A stretch of DNA of 64,000 nt, taken from Streptomyces sp. HUAS 15-9. GTDB lineage: Bacteria > Actinomycetota > Actinomycetes > Streptomycetales > Streptomycetaceae. The stretch is from assembly GCF_025642155.1 (NCBI RefSeq), contig NZ_CP106798.1, positions 4,774,001 to 4,838,000 on the forward strand, read 5' to 3'. Below, piece after piece: positions 16,401-26,318 of this stretch. The translations under genes were made by a program, and so were the position numbers. The notes under the pieces were generated by a model that worked only from the letters and a program-made list of their open reading frames with translations, was not told the DNA's origin and ran no database searches. Each line of letters opens with the position of its first letter. The stretch's first letter is position 1.

Positions 16401-18173
16401 TCACGGGCCGAGATACACGCTCGCCGGGAGCCACGCCGGGCGGGGCAGGCCGAAGTGTTCCTCCAGCATCAGCTCGGCCTGGGTGAGTGCGCCGTAGACC
16501 CACCCCTGCCCGGTCGACCAGGCATCGCCGCAGACGTAGAGGTTGGCGTCGCGGAGCGGGCGGCGCATGCGTGGCATGACCTCCCAACTCCGCTCCCCCA
16601 CCCGCCAGAAGTGGTAGGCGGCTCCGTACGGGTCCTGCACCCAGTTCTGGAAGTAGGCGGCCGTCGGTTCGGGGATACGGGCGTCGGGGCCGTGCAGTTC
16701 GCGTAGCTGGCGCTGTGCCTCGTCGACCAGCGGTCCCGATGCCGTCGCGTCCATCGGCCGGGGCGGCCGGGTCACCGCCACCGGGGCGAGACGGTTCGGC
16801 CGGGTCAGCAACTCGTTCCAGAACTCTACGTCGTCGAGGTCGTTGTACGAGGCCAGCAGCAGGGAGTTGCGGTTGTCGGGGTCGGCCCCGGGCTGCTTGC
16901 CCTCCACGCCCCAGTAGTAGGTCTGGCGCAGCGGCAGGTCGGTCACCGAGCGGCCGGCCCGCAGGCCGAGATCCTCCCACCACGGGCGGTCGTAGCCGAG
17001 GAAGAGCTTGGCGGCGGGCCGCGGGACGATCGAGCCGAGGTCGGACAGGAACCGGTCGCCGGTGAAGAGGAAGGTGTCCGGGTCCAGCAGCTCGATCGAG
17101 CGCTGCGGCATCGCCAGAACGACGTGCCGTGCCCGGACCGTGAGCGGCCGTCCCTCGGGCCAGACGGCCAGGGCGAGGGCCAGTACGTCCTCGCCGTGAA
17201 CGCTCTCCCGGTCGATCCGGCGGACCTGGTGGTGGAGGTGGAGGCTCCCGCCCTCCGCCTCGAACCGCCGGACGAGTTCCTCGGGCATCGTCTGATAGCC
17301 GTTGACCATGAGCCGGTAGTGCGGCGGCGGGGAGCCGACGAAGTCGGCCACCGACGCCTCCATGGCCTCGATGCTGTTGACGTTGTCGACCACCGAGCCG
17401 TAGCCGAAGCCGTCGTGGAGGAAGTTCCACCCCTCCTGCCCGACCGCGTCGAGCAGCAGGTTCCAGAACCCGATGTCGTAGAGGAGCCGGCCGTCGGCCG
17501 ACGCCGTCGATTTGATCTTGTCCCATGCCTGGTGGTCCATGGTGGCGGCACCGGGGACGAAGCGTTCGATGACCGACACGAGAGCGTCGTCCGGTGACTT
17601 GCCCCGGATCGTGGCCGGCAGGTCATAGGGCACGACCGTGGGGTCGTTCCACTGGGCCTGGGTGAAGCGGTGCCCGCGTAGGTAGACGAGGTTCTGCGGC
17701 TCGTCGACCGGGAAGCGGGCCGTCGGCAGCCCGAGATGGTCCACGAGTTGGGCCACGACCGGCTGGTCGCTCAGGTAGCGCATCCCGCCCAGCTCGGCGT
17801 GCAGGTGGGGCATACCGGGCGGCGTCACCGAGAAGAGGCGGCCGCCGACGCGCTCGCTGCCCTCGAACAGACCCACCGACAGAGGACCACCGCGTCGCCG
17901 CCGAAGCTCCTTCAGCGCACGGCTGCGGTCGGCCTCCGGGCCGAGCAGCCGCCAGGCGGTGTACGCCCCGGACACCCCGGCACCGATGACCGCGACGTCG
18001 AGCACGTCGTGCCGGTCCGGCCCCGCAGCGGCCTGCTCCCAGGCGGCCTGCCCCGGCCTCGTGCGGACGCGTGGACGTGCCTGGGCCGATGCCCCCAGCG
18101 CTCCGTCGGCGAGGGTGGCGGCGCCGAGCGCCGCGGTCCCCTTGAGCAGGTCGCGCCGCGTTGGTTTGCCCAT
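16401..18173 (-). CDS. Tat-exported flavin monoamine/amino-acid oxidase
   Basis: 590-residue FAD enzyme. A twin-arginine signal (MGKPTRRDLLKGTAALGAAT) opens the protein. The dinucleotide-binding motif VAVIGAGVSGAYTAWRLLG is near residue 60, the second FAD box (LFEGSERVGGRLFSV) near 100, and the C-terminal flavin segment is NLYVCGDAWSTGQGWVYGAL. It belongs to the amine oxidase group (L-amino-acid oxidase or tryptophan monooxygenase-like) that deaminates amines or amino acids with release of hydrogen peroxide outside the membrane. ATG 18173 is used, with GGAGG nine bases upstream; another ATG at 18182 abuts that site. Substrate cannot be told from sequence. Confidence 0.8.
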   Translation of the reverse strand: MGKPTRRDLLKGTAALGAATLADGALGASAQARPRVRTRPGQAAWEQAAAGPDRHDVLDVAVIGAGVSGAYTAWRLLGPEADRSRALKELRRRRGGPLSVGLFEGSERVGGRLFSVTPPGMPHLHAELGGMRYLSDQPVVAQLVDHLGLPTARFPVDEPQNLVYLRGHRFTQAQWNDPTVVPYDLPATIRGKSPDDALVSVIERFVPGAATMDHQAWDKIKSTASADGRLLYDIGFWNLLLDAVGQEGWNFLHDGFGYGSVVDNVNSIEAMEASVADFVGSPPPHYRLMVNGYQTMPEELVRRFEAEGGSLHLHHQVRRIDRESVHGEDVLALALAVWPEGRPLTVRARHVVLAMPQRSIELLDPDTFLFTGDRFLSDLGSIVPRPAAKLFLGYDRPWWEDLGLRAGRSVTDLPLRQTYYWGVEGKQPGADPDNRNSLLLASYNDLDDVEFWNELLTRPNRLAPVAVTRPPRPMDATASGPLVDEAQRQLRELHGPDARIPEPTAAYFQNWVQDPYGAAYHFWRVGERSWEVMPRMRRPLRDANLYVCGDAWSTGQGWVYGALTQAELMLEEHFGLPRPAWLPASVYLGP

Positions 18174-18421
18174 CTCCGGCATCCTCCAGCCTGGATGTCC
18201 TCGGTGTGGATCACCTGTTATGGCCGCCAGACTGTACCAATTCGGGCATTCCGTCAGCCGTTGATGGGTGGGGGCGGCGAGTCTCACGTGGCGTACGAGC
18301 GCATCACACATGGCGTACGAGCGGATCGAAGGGATCCGGCGCCCGCACTCGGCATGGTGCCGGGCCCATGGCGCGAACCGCGTGAACACTGGTGGCCTCG
18401 GAACCAGGCGGGAGAGAGCGC

Positions 18422-19015
18422 ATGCACAACCTCAGCCCTCGAAGAGCCGGGGAAACCACCTCTGTCGGGGCAGGCGGCCATCGAGAGCCCGTTCAGCCGG
18501 GAGTCGTCGGCATCGCTCTCGCCGCCGTGCTCACCTTCGCCCTCGCGCAGGGGTCCTGGCAGTGGTTCGCCACCTACATCGGTGTGACGCTTCTCGTGGT
18601 GGTCCTCGCCTCCTACCGACCGCCGACGCCCACGCCGGGCCTCCGCTTTTCGTATGTGCAGGACCTGACGGCGTATTCGCTGGTGGTGGGCCTGTGTGTC
18701 GCGGTCGCGCTGGCTCCGATGATGCAGCGCTGGGCGTGGCTCTTTCCGATGCCGGGGACCCGCAGCCAGTGCGATCAGCTGGGCATCTTCGAAAGCCTCC
18801 GCACGGAGGCCTCGTTGCCGAACCTCGTCGGCCCAGACCGTACCGCCATGGCCTATGCGCAGGTGGTCCACCGGCATGACGCCATTGCCGACTGCCTGGC
18901 TTCCACGACCACCCTGTGGCTGCCGGTCTACGGAGCCGGGGCGGCCCTGCTGGTGGGTCTGGGTGCGTGGGCCTTCGGCCGTAAGGAAAACCGCCGTAAA
19001 AAGGGCGCAAACTAA
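18422..19015 (+). CDS. Small membrane protein, unknown function
   Basis: 197-residue protein with helices near residues 30-65 (two closely spaced), 80-105 and 165-185, and a basic C-terminus (GRKENRRKKGAN). The exported loop between helices 3 and 4 carries two cysteines (SQCDQLG and IADCLAS) that could pair. ATG 18422 follows GGGAGAGAG; an upstream start at 18392 would add ten residues. It is divergent from the flavin oxidase. No family recognised. Confidence 0.6.
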   Translation: MHNLSPRRAGETTSVGAGGHREPVQPGVVGIALAAVLTFALAQGSWQWFATYIGVTLLVVVLASYRPPTPTPGLRFSYVQDLTAYSLVVGLCVAVALAPMMQRWAWLFPMPGTRSQCDQLGIFESLRTEASLPNLVGPDRTAMAYAQVVHRHDAIADCLASTTTLWLPVYGAGAALLVGLGAWAFGRKENRRKKGAN

Positions 19016-19120
19016 ACCGGCCCCAGGACAACTACCGCCCTTGAGGCAACATCTTGGTGAACGGCGAGCGTCACGCGGTCAGGACGCGGACGCCGCCCAG
19101 GGCCGGATGGGGTGAGAGAC

Positions 19121-20014
19121 ATGGTGGAGCCGAGGATCGCCGTCGCCGTGGTGACCATGGGGAACCGGCCCGCCGAAGTCGATGCCCTGCTGGAGTCCGT
19201 GGCCAAGCAGGACGTGCCCCCGGCCCGGATCGTGATCGTCGGCAACGGGTGCCGGCTGCCCGAGTTCGCCCGGCGGCTGTCGCTTCCCGGCGAGGTCACC
19301 ACCATCGACGTGGACGAGAACCTCGGCTGCCCCGGCGGGCGCAATGTCGCCCTGGCCCGGCTCCGGGAGTACGGCGACGTCGATGCCGTCGTCGAGCTGG
19401 ACGACGACGGTCTGCTGGTCGACGTCGATGTGCTGCGCCGCGTACGGGATCTGTACGCCGCCGATCCGCGCCTGGGCATCGTCGGCTTCCGTATCGCCGA
19501 CGAGCACGGGGAGACCCAGCAGCGGCACGTGCCCCGGGTCGGCAACTCCGATCCCATGCGGGGCGGTTATGTCACCGGCTTCCTTGGTGGCGGACACGCC
19601 CTGCGCATGGCGATGCTGGCACAGACCGGGGACTGGCCCGCCGAGTTCTTCTTCGCCCATGAGGAGACGGACCTGGCCTGGCGGGCCGCCGACGCCGGAT
19701 GGAAGATCCTCTACGCGCCCGAACTGCTCCTCCAGCACCCGAAGACCTCGCCCGCCCGGCACGCCATCTACTACCGGGTGACCGCCCGCAACCGCGTCTG
19801 GCTGGTCCGGCGCCGGCTGCCTCTGCCGCTGATCCCGGTCCATCTCGGGGTCTGGGCGCTCCTCACGCTTCTGCGCACCCGCTCGGCGGGTGGGCTGCGG
19901 GCCTGGTTCGGCGGGTTCGTCGAAGGGCTGCGGGAACCGGCCGGTGAGCGGCGGCCCATGCGCTGGCGGACGGTGTGGCGGCTGACCCGGCTGGGGCGCC
20001 CGCCCGTTGTCTGA
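19121..20014 (+). CDS. Family 2 glycosyltransferase
   Basis: 297-residue GT-A fold enzyme. It shows the usual order: VAVVTMGNRPAEVDALLESV (nucleotide-binding strand), ENLGCPGGRNVAL, VVELDDDGLL with the DDD metal site near residue 95, FLGGGHALRMAM and the acceptor-loop FFFAHEETDLAWRAADAGW (the EDTDLxxR-type motif), then an amphipathic C-terminal tail. Such proteins add sugars to polyprenyl or polysaccharide acceptors at the inner membrane face. ATG 19121 is chosen; an in-frame GTG at 19112 is possible. A strong terminator follows. Confidence 0.85.
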   Translation: MVEPRIAVAVVTMGNRPAEVDALLESVAKQDVPPARIVIVGNGCRLPEFARRLSLPGEVTTIDVDENLGCPGGRNVALARLREYGDVDAVVELDDDGLLVDVDVLRRVRDLYAADPRLGIVGFRIADEHGETQQRHVPRVGNSDPMRGGYVTGFLGGGHALRMAMLAQTGDWPAEFFFAHEETDLAWRAADAGWKILYAPELLLQHPKTSPARHAIYYRVTARNRVWLVRRRLPLPLIPVHLGVWALLTLLRTRSAGGLRAWFGGFVEGLREPAGERRPMRWRTVWRLTRLGRPPVV

Positions 20015-20077
20015 CGCCTTGTCCGACGTCGGGAACGCCCGCCCGTCGCCGGGAAGAAGAGAAGAGTAAGTGGGGAC

Positions 20078-20116
20078 GAGGGCCCCGGTCGTTCACCTCC
20101 GCCGACCGGGGCCCTC
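20078..20116 (+). terminator. Strong hairpin terminator
   Basis: Perfect 14-bp stem GAGGGCCCCGGTCG / CGACCGGGGCCCTC with an 11-base loop, followed by TTGTGT. It ends the glycosyltransferase transcript. Confidence 0.85.
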
Positions 20117-20452
20117 TTGTGTCCCCGGATCCGGCCTGCGGCGACACTCCCCCGAGTTGCGCGTCGCACGCGCGCGCCGGTGGGCCAGATCCGATGCAGT
20201 GATCAGATCAGGGCGCACCAACGGATCGCTAACATATGGCCAACGGTTCTCCCGCAGGTCGCGAGGCAGTTGGCGAGAAGTCGACGCAGAGCGACGGGAG
20301 TATGCCGGAACCGTAGCGGATTCCGGCCCGGACCAACAGGGAGAGGATGGCGGGAAACCGCCTCGGACGGGGCGGGAATCCGCCATGGACGGCGGGCATG
20401 CCCGCCGTGGAGCACGGTCGGACGGGACCGGGCGGGAAGGCAATGGGACGGC
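20117..20452 (+). other. Non-coding leader of the AfsR-like gene
   Basis: The regulator's reading frame stays open through this region, but the translated residues show no domain and many Arg/Cys runs, so it is best read as promoter and leader. No clear promoter boxes or operators were found. Confidence 0.4.
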
Positions 20453-20455
20453 GTG

Positions 20456-23400
20456 ATGCGGCGGTGCGGGCTGCGGTTCGGGCTGCTGGGACCACCCGTT
20501 CTGTATGACCGAGCGCTGTACGGGATTTCGTACAGCGATGGGTACGGCGTCGACGGCCCCGGCCATGGCCGTGTCGACGGTGCCGAGAACGACCGGGTCG
20601 TGTACGACACCGCCCTCACCCACGACACCGGCGACCGCAGCGGCTCCGGGTCCGAGGTCCGGGCGATCGGCAGTCCCAAGGTGCGCGCCCTGCTCGCCGC
20701 GTTGCTGCTGGAGGCCGGCCGTGTCGTCTCGGTCGAGTCGCTCAAGGACGCGCTGTGGGGCGGTGCGCCCCCGGCGTCGGCGCGGGCCTCGCTGCACAAC
20801 CACGTCACCCGGCTGCGCCGGCTCCTCGACGAACCCGAGCGGCTGCGGGCCGTGGCGCCGGGCTATCTGCTGCGGGTCGACGAGGGCGAGCTGGACGTCC
20901 ATATCTTCGACGCGCGGGTGGCCGAGGCACGGACCGCGCACGCCCGCCGGGACTGGGCAGGGGTGCTGCGGGCCTGCGCGGCGGCGCTGGCGCTGTGGCG
21001 CGGCACGCCGCTGAGCGGGGTCTCGGCCGACCTCGGCGGATACGCCTTCGTGCAGCGTCTGGAGGAGGCGCGGCTGCTCCTGATCGAGTGGCGGTACGAC
21101 GCCGAGCTCGCCGTCGGCGGTACGCGACTGCCTGGCCTGGTACCGGAGTTGGCGGCCCTGGTCGCCGAGCATCCGCTGCGCGAGGCGCACCACCGCCAGC
21201 TGATGCTCGCCCTGCACCGCACCGGCCGCCAGGCCGAGGCCCTCGCGGTCCACCGCGACCTGCGCACCCGTTTGGTCGAGGAACTCGGCATCGAGCCCGG
21301 CCCGGCGATCCGCGCCGCTCATGTCGAGGTGCTCCGGGGGGTCTTGGCGCCGGTCGACGGGGGAGCGGGCAGCGCGGAGCCGTCGTACGACGGCCGTCCG
21401 GGAGTCGTGGCCGTCGAGGCCCGCGCCGCCCAGGTGTCGCCCGCGCCTGAGGAGGCCCCGCGGAGACAGCCGTCCGGATCCGACGGCGAGATCCGGACCG
21501 GTGATGGCGACGAGATCCAAGCCGGTGGTGACGTCGAGATCCAGACCGGGGGCGACGGTGAGAGCCGGACCGGTGACGAGGGTGGGGGTCCGGACCCGGC
21601 GGGAGGCCGGATGTCCGGCGACAGACAGCCCGCGCCCGCCCAACTGCCTCCGTCACCCGCACACTTCACCGGCCGCACCCCTGAACTGCGCGATCTGCGC
21701 GGCATGCTCGTCGACCCGGACACCCCTGCCGTCGCCGTCATCACCGGCATGGCCGGCGTGGGCAAGAGCGCCCTGGCACTGCACGCGGCGCATCGGCTGA
21801 GGGGACGTTTTCCTGATGGCCAGCTGTACGTCAACCTGCACGGCGCGACCCCCGGAGTGCCCCCGCTCGCCCCCGCCCAGGCACTCGCCGCACTGCTCCG
21901 CGACCTCGGTGCGGAGTCCCGTAGCATCCCCGAACACCCGGACGCGGCCGCCGCGTTGCTCCGCTCCATCCTCGCGCCGACCCGCACCCTGATGGTCCTG
22001 GACGACGCCGCGAACGCCGCCCAGGTACGCCCCCTGCTTCCGGCGGGCCCCGGTTGCGCCGTGATCGTCACCAGCCGCTCGCCGCTGACCGCCCTCGACG
22101 GCGCCCGCCGCTTTCCGCTCGGGCCGCTGACGGGCGAGGACAGCGCCGCGCTGCTGCGCGCGGTGAGCGGCCGCGACGGGCTCCATGCCGGGCACCCGCT
22201 CGTCGGCCTCACCGGGCGTCTGCCGCTGGCCCTGCGGGTGGTCGCTGCCCGGCTCGCCGCCCGCAGCGCGCTCACCCCGGACGTCCTGGCCGTTCAACTG
22301 GCTGCCACCGAGGGTCGATTGCACCACCTCGAGTACGACGATCTGAGCGTCCGCCGCTCCCTGGCCGTCGCCCACGACGCGCTCGCCGCCGCCGAGCGCG
22401 AGGCCGACCGGGACGCGGCCCTCGCCCTGCGCCGCATCGGCGCGCTCGACCTCCCGGCGTACGGCGCACCCCTGCTCGCCCGTCTCACCGGCACCGACGA
22501 GCGCCGGGCCGAGGCCGCTCTGGACCGCCTGCTCGACGTGGCCCTGTTGGAGGAGACGGCGTACGGCCGCTACGCACCGCACGACCTGGTCCGCGACTTC
22601 GCCCGCGAACTGGCGGGGGCCGACGCCGCCACCGGTGACGGCTCCGACGCCGCTGTCACGGCCCTGCGCTGGTACGCCGCCGTCGCCGAGCGCGCCCTGA
22701 CCGCCATCGTCGAACCCGGCCTCGACCAGGACGACCGCCGCCGCCCGACCGCCGCGCAGCCACCCGGACACGCGGCGGACGTGGCGGCCGTACCGCCCTT
22801 CGACTCCGCCGAACAGGCCTTCGCCTGGGGCGATGTGGAGCTGGAGAACATCGTCGCGCTGGTCGAGCGGCACGCGGACGCGTCCTTGAGCACATCGCCC
22901 GACGACCGCACGGCCGCCCATCTGTCCACCCTCATCCGCCTCGTCTTCCCGTACGTCCAGCGCCGTGGCCGTGTCGCCGAGATGGAGGTGCTCGGCCGGG
23001 CCGCCCTCACCACGGCCCGAAGGCTCGGGGACGAGGCCGCCGAGGCGTATGCGCTGGGCGATCTCGCGGGGCTGCACTTCCTGACCGGCCGGCAGAACGA
23101 CGCCCTCCGCCTCAACGACCAGGCCCTGGCGATCTGGCGGCACCTCGGTACGAGGTCCTGGATCCGCCGCTGCCTCAACAACCGGGGGCTGCTGCTGGAG
23201 GGACTGGGACGGTATGCCGAGTCCGAGGACGCGCTGCGGCAGAGCCTGGAGTACTCACGGCGGCTCAAGGACCCCTACGGCGAGGCCGTCACCCTCAGCC
23301 ATCTGGGCAACCTCTACGAGCACACCGACCCCCGGGCCGCCATCGAGCAGCACCGGCGCTCGCTGGCGATCGGGGACGCGATCGGCGCCGTCATCGTGCA

Positions 23401-23797
23401 GCACTCGGCGCACTGCAACATGGGCTACGCCCATCTCACCCTCGGCGAACCGGACGCGGCCGCCGTGCACTTCGAGGAGAGCCTGCGCATTCTCGGCGGC
23501 CACGGCGACTGGCACGGCGAGTCCCAGACCCGGCTCGGCCTGGTCCGCGCATTGCGGCGGCTGGGCCAGGCCGAACGCGCCTGGCACGAGTGCGCGGAAC
23601 TGCTGCGCCGGGCGGACGACCGCGCCGACCGCTATATGGGCGGTCTCGCCCGCCACCAGTACGGGCTCCTGCTGCGCGGCCGGGGGCGCGTCGAGGAGGC
23701 GAACGACGAGTGGCGTGCCGCGCTTGCCGCACTGGACGGGACGGACGCGAAGCCGGTCGTGGCGGAACTGCGGGAGCTGCTCGGCGGAACCTGCTGA
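20456..23797 (+). CDS. AfsR/SARP-type transcriptional regulator with NB-ARC and TPR domains
   Basis: 1113-residue regulator. An OmpR-like winged helix (LRFGLLGPPVLYDRA, then RALLAALLLEAGRVVSVESL and SLHNHVTRLRRLLDEPERL) is followed by a BTAD domain (to about residue 285). A polar linker of charged repeats (EIRTGDGDEIQ, EIQTGGDGES) leads to an NB-ARC ATPase with Walker A GMAGVGKS near 431 and LMVLDDAANA as Walker B, then TPRs (LNNRGLLLEGLGRYAESEDA). Proteins of this layout turn on secondary-metabolite clusters. Odd feature: about 45 residues (ALYGISYSDG...SGSGSE) are inserted between the first strands of the winged helix. Start ATG 20456 or GTG 20453. No biosynthetic cluster lies beside it. 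Confidence 0.88.
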   Translation: MRRCGLRFGLLGPPVLYDRALYGISYSDGYGVDGPGHGRVDGAENDRVVYDTALTHDTGDRSGSGSEVRAIGSPKVRALLAALLLEAGRVVSVESLKDALWGGAPPASARASLHNHVTRLRRLLDEPERLRAVAPGYLLRVDEGELDVHIFDARVAEARTAHARRDWAGVLRACAAALALWRGTPLSGVSADLGGYAFVQRLEEARLLLIEWRYDAELAVGGTRLPGLVPELAALVAEHPLREAHHRQLMLALHRTGRQAEALAVHRDLRTRLVEELGIEPGPAIRAAHVEVLRGVLAPVDGGAGSAEPSYDGRPGVVAVEARAAQVSPAPEEAPRRQPSGSDGEIRTGDGDEIQAGGDVEIQTGGDGESRTGDEGGGPDPAGGRMSGDRQPAPAQLPPSPAHFTGRTPELRDLRGMLVDPDTPAVAVITGMAGVGKSALALHAAHRLRGRFPDGQLYVNLHGATPGVPPLAPAQALAALLRDLGAESRSIPEHPDAAAALLRSILAPTRTLMVLDDAANAAQVRPLLPAGPGCAVIVTSRSPLTALDGARRFPLGPLTGEDSAALLRAVSGRDGLHAGHPLVGLTGRLPLALRVVAARLAARSALTPDVLAVQLAATEGRLHHLEYDDLSVRRSLAVAHDALAAAEREADRDAALALRRIGALDLPAYGAPLLARLTGTDERRAEAALDRLLDVALLEETAYGRYAPHDLVRDFARELAGADAATGDGSDAAVTALRWYAAVAERALTAIVEPGLDQDDRRRPTAAQPPGHAADVAAVPPFDSAEQAFAWGDVELENIVALVERHADASLSTSPDDRTAAHLSTLIRLVFPYVQRRGRVAEMEVLGRAALTTARRLGDEAAEAYALGDLAGLHFLTGRQNDALRLNDQALAIWRHLGTRSWIRRCLNNRGLLLEGLGRYAESEDALRQSLEYSRRLKDPYGEAVTLSHLGNLYEHTDPRAAIEQHRRSLAIGDAIGAVIVQHSAHCNMGYAHLTLGEPDAAAVHFEESLRILGGHGDWHGESQTRLGLVRALRRLGQAERAWHECAELLRRADDRADRYMGGLARHQYGLLLRGRGRVEEANDEWRAALAALDGTDAKPVVAELRELLGGTC

Positions 23798-23836
23798 CCG
23801 CCGGTCATCCTCCCGGCCCTCCCGTCGGCCGCGGAT

Positions 23837-25525
23837 TCACTTGGCGTCCGCATAGCACTCCACCACCGCCGTGGTGAACGGGAAGCGCACCGGTGTCTCC
23901 CCGAAGGTCAGGCGGCCCGCCAGGTCGGCCGCCTCGCGGATCGCCGCCGCCACCGTGTCCGTCTCGTCCTTCGGGCAGTGCACGATGACCTCGTCGTGCT
24001 GGAAGAAGACCAGCTCGGCCGCCAGACCGGCGCAGGTCCGGCGCAGCGCGGCGAGCAGCAGCAGGGCCCAGTCGGCGGCGCTGCCCTGGACGACGAAGTT
24101 GCGGGCGAAGCGGCCGCGGGCGCGGGCGTCGGTGGAGGCATGGCCGGGCACCCACTGCTGCCCGTCGGGCTCGGCCTCCCCGGCGGGGATGCCCGCCTCT
24201 TCCGCCGCCGCGTCCGCGTCCGCCCCCGCCGCGGGCGGGCAGGTCCGGCCCAGCCAGGTGCGCACGAGCCGCCCCTCCTCGCCGGCCCGCGCCGCCTCGT
24301 CGACGTAGGCCACCGCCTTGGGGAAGCGGCGTCTGAGCGCGGCGAGGTTCTTCAGGCCGTCGCCGGAGGTCTGGCCGTAGACCGCGCCGAGCACGGCGAG
24401 CTTGGCCTGGGCGCGGTCGCCGGAGAAGGCCCGGTCGGAGACGGACTGGTACAGGTCTGTCTCCCGCCCCGCCACCTCCATCAGACCGGGGTCGCGGGAG
24501 ATCGCCGCCAGCACGCGCGGCTCCATCTGGTCGGCGTCCGCCACGACCAGCCGCCAGCCCGGGTCGGCGACCACCGCCCGCCGGATCACCTTGGGGATCT
24601 GCAGCGCGCCCCCGCCGTTGGTCACCCAGCGCCCGGTGACCGTCCCGCCCGCGAGGAACTCCGGCCGGAACCGCCCGTCCCGCACCCAGTCCTGCAGCCA
24701 CGACCAGCCGTGGGCCACCCAGATCCGGTACAGCTTCTTGTACTCCAGCAGCGGCTTCACTGCCGGGTGGTCGATGGACTCGATCTCCCAGCGGCGGGTG
24801 GACTTCACCTTGATCCCGGCCCGCGCGAAGGCCTTGATCACATCGGCGGGCAGATCGGGCCGCACCCGGCGGCCGAACGCGGCCGACACCTCCTCCGCGA
24901 GCTCGGCCAGCCGGCGGGGCTCACCGCCGCCCGCGTACCGCTCGCCGAGCAGTTCGCGCAGCAGTTCGCGGTGGACGTCCGCGCTCCAGGGCAGGCCCGC
25001 GCGGTTCATCTCGGCGGCCACCAGCATGCCCGCCGACTCGGCGGCCGTCAGCAGCCGCATCCGGTCGGGGTGCTCGGCCCGGTCGTGCCGCCGCTGCTGG
25101 TCGGCGTAGACCGTGAGGAGGCCGTCGAGCGGGAGGCGGGCACCCTGCGGCTCGAACAGCGGGGACTGCGCGCCCGGTTCGGCGGCGCGCAGTGGTGGAT
25201 CGGGCGGTACGGGGCCGCCGCGCAGCCGGGCCAGGGCGGCGGCGGCCGAGCGTGGCTCGCCGGACCGCCCCTCGTGGCCCAGCAGGAGTGTCTCGGCGTC
25301 CTCGATGTCGTAGCACCGCTCCACTCGCACCCCCGTGGCGAGCAGACGCGGGTAGACCTCGGGGGTCGACCGCCACACCCAGCGCGTCACCTCCGGTCGG
25401 CCCCGCACCGCCTCGGCGAGATCGTCCTCCCGCCGCACCGGACCGACGGGCAGCCCGTCCGGACCGAGGGGGGCGAGCTCCACGCCACCGTCCTCGGCCG
25501 GAGCGAGTGCCCAGCGGTCGGTCAT
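23837..25525 (-). CDS. Family-A DNA polymerase (bifunctional 3'-5' exonuclease/polymerase, actinobacterial type)
   Basis: 562-residue PolA-like enzyme lacking the 5' nuclease domain. The N-terminal third resembles the proofreading domain, and the polymerase palm and fingers follow: motif A VVADADQMEPRVLA (canonical DYSQIELRVLA), motif B region DRAQAKLAVLGAVYGQTSGD, and motif C FFQHDEVIVHC with the catalytic Asp. It is a second, smaller Pol I paralogue found in actinobacteria, likely for repair synthesis. ATG 25525 is used; TTG 25555 or GTG 25549 would add eight to ten residues. It runs convergent to the AfsR-like gene. Confidence 0.88.
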   Translation of the reverse strand: MTDRWALAPAEDGGVELAPLGPDGLPVGPVRREDDLAEAVRGRPEVTRWVWRSTPEVYPRLLATGVRVERCYDIEDAETLLLGHEGRSGEPRSAAAALARLRGGPVPPDPPLRAAEPGAQSPLFEPQGARLPLDGLLTVYADQQRRHDRAEHPDRMRLLTAAESAGMLVAAEMNRAGLPWSADVHRELLRELLGERYAGGGEPRRLAELAEEVSAAFGRRVRPDLPADVIKAFARAGIKVKSTRRWEIESIDHPAVKPLLEYKKLYRIWVAHGWSWLQDWVRDGRFRPEFLAGGTVTGRWVTNGGGALQIPKVIRRAVVADPGWRLVVADADQMEPRVLAAISRDPGLMEVAGRETDLYQSVSDRAFSGDRAQAKLAVLGAVYGQTSGDGLKNLAALRRRFPKAVAYVDEAARAGEEGRLVRTWLGRTCPPAAGADADAAAEEAGIPAGEAEPDGQQWVPGHASTDARARGRFARNFVVQGSAADWALLLLAALRRTCAGLAAELVFFQHDEVIVHCPKDETDTVAAAIREAADLAGRLTFGETPVRFPFTTAVVECYADAK

Positions 25526-25573
25526 GGTCGCGAGTGTGGCAGGCGGCACTGACAATCGTCGTGACCTGCGGTT

Positions 25574-26317
25574 TCAGTCTTCCGACTGGTCCGCCTTCCG
25601 CGTCTGCACCAGCTGCGAGAGCACCTTGGCGACGTACCGCTCGGTCTTCTGCTTGCTGACGCCGAGGCCGCTGAGGACGCCTTCGCCGTTCTCGTACTCC
25701 AGCAGCGCCAGCAGGAGGTGCTCGGTGCCGATGTAGTTGTGGCCGAGGCGCAGCGCTTCGCGGAAGGTGAGCTCCAGCGGCTTCTTGGCCGCGGCGCTGT
25801 AGGGGACCAGCTCGGGCACCTCCTCGGCCGCCGGCGGCAGCGCGGCGGACGCCGCCTCGCGGATCGCGTCGAGGGAGACGCCCTGCTCGGTGAGCGCGTG
25901 GCCGGCCAGACCCTCGGGCTCGGCGAGCAGGCCGAGGACGAGGTGCTCGGGCAGGACCTCGGCGTTCCGCGCGGCCTTGGCCTCGTTGTGGGCGGCCATG
26001 ACCACGTTCTGCGCGCGCGGGGTGTAGCGGCTGAAGCCCTGGCTCGGGTCGAGGCCGGCCGACTCCTTCGGCACGAAGCGCTTCTGCGCCGCCTGCCGGG
26101 TGACGCCCATGCTCTTGCCGATGTCCGTCCAGGACGCGCCCGAACGTCGCGCCTGGTCGACGAAGTGCCCGATCAGGTGGTCGGCCACGTCGCCCAGGTG
26201 GTCGGCGGCGATGACCGCGTCCTGGAGCTGGTCGAGCGGTTCGGTGTGGACCTTCTTGATGGCCTCGATGAGGTCGTCGAGCCGTACGGATGCCGTTCCG
26301 GGAGAGTTCGTCGTCAT
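25574..26317 (-). CDS. Clp N-terminal-domain protein with HTH
   Basis: 247-residue protein. Residues 1-85 hold a helix-turn-helix-like part (SGASWTDIGKSMGVTRQAAQ) and residues about 95-235 carry two Clp-N repeats (FSRYTPRAQNVVMAAHNEAK...LPEHLVLGLLAEP, then LGHNYIGTEHLLLALLEYEN). No AAA+ module is present, so it is not a ClpC unfoldase; it may present substrates or act as a repressor controlled by proteolysis. The ATG at 26317 begins six bases after the -10 box, so the mRNA looks leaderless, and two palindromes lie on the promoter, which suggests autorepression. Confidence 0.82.
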   Translation of the reverse strand: MTTNSPGTASVRLDDLIEAIKKVHTEPLDQLQDAVIAADHLGDVADHLIGHFVDQARRSGASWTDIGKSMGVTRQAAQKRFVPKESAGLDPSQGFSRYTPRAQNVVMAAHNEAKAARNAEVLPEHLVLGLLAEPEGLAGHALTEQGVSLDAIREAASAALPPAAEEVPELVPYSAAAKKPLELTFREALRLGHNYIGTEHLLLALLEYENGEGVLSGLGVSKQKTERYVAKVLSQLVQTRKADQSED

Positions 26318-26318
26318 G

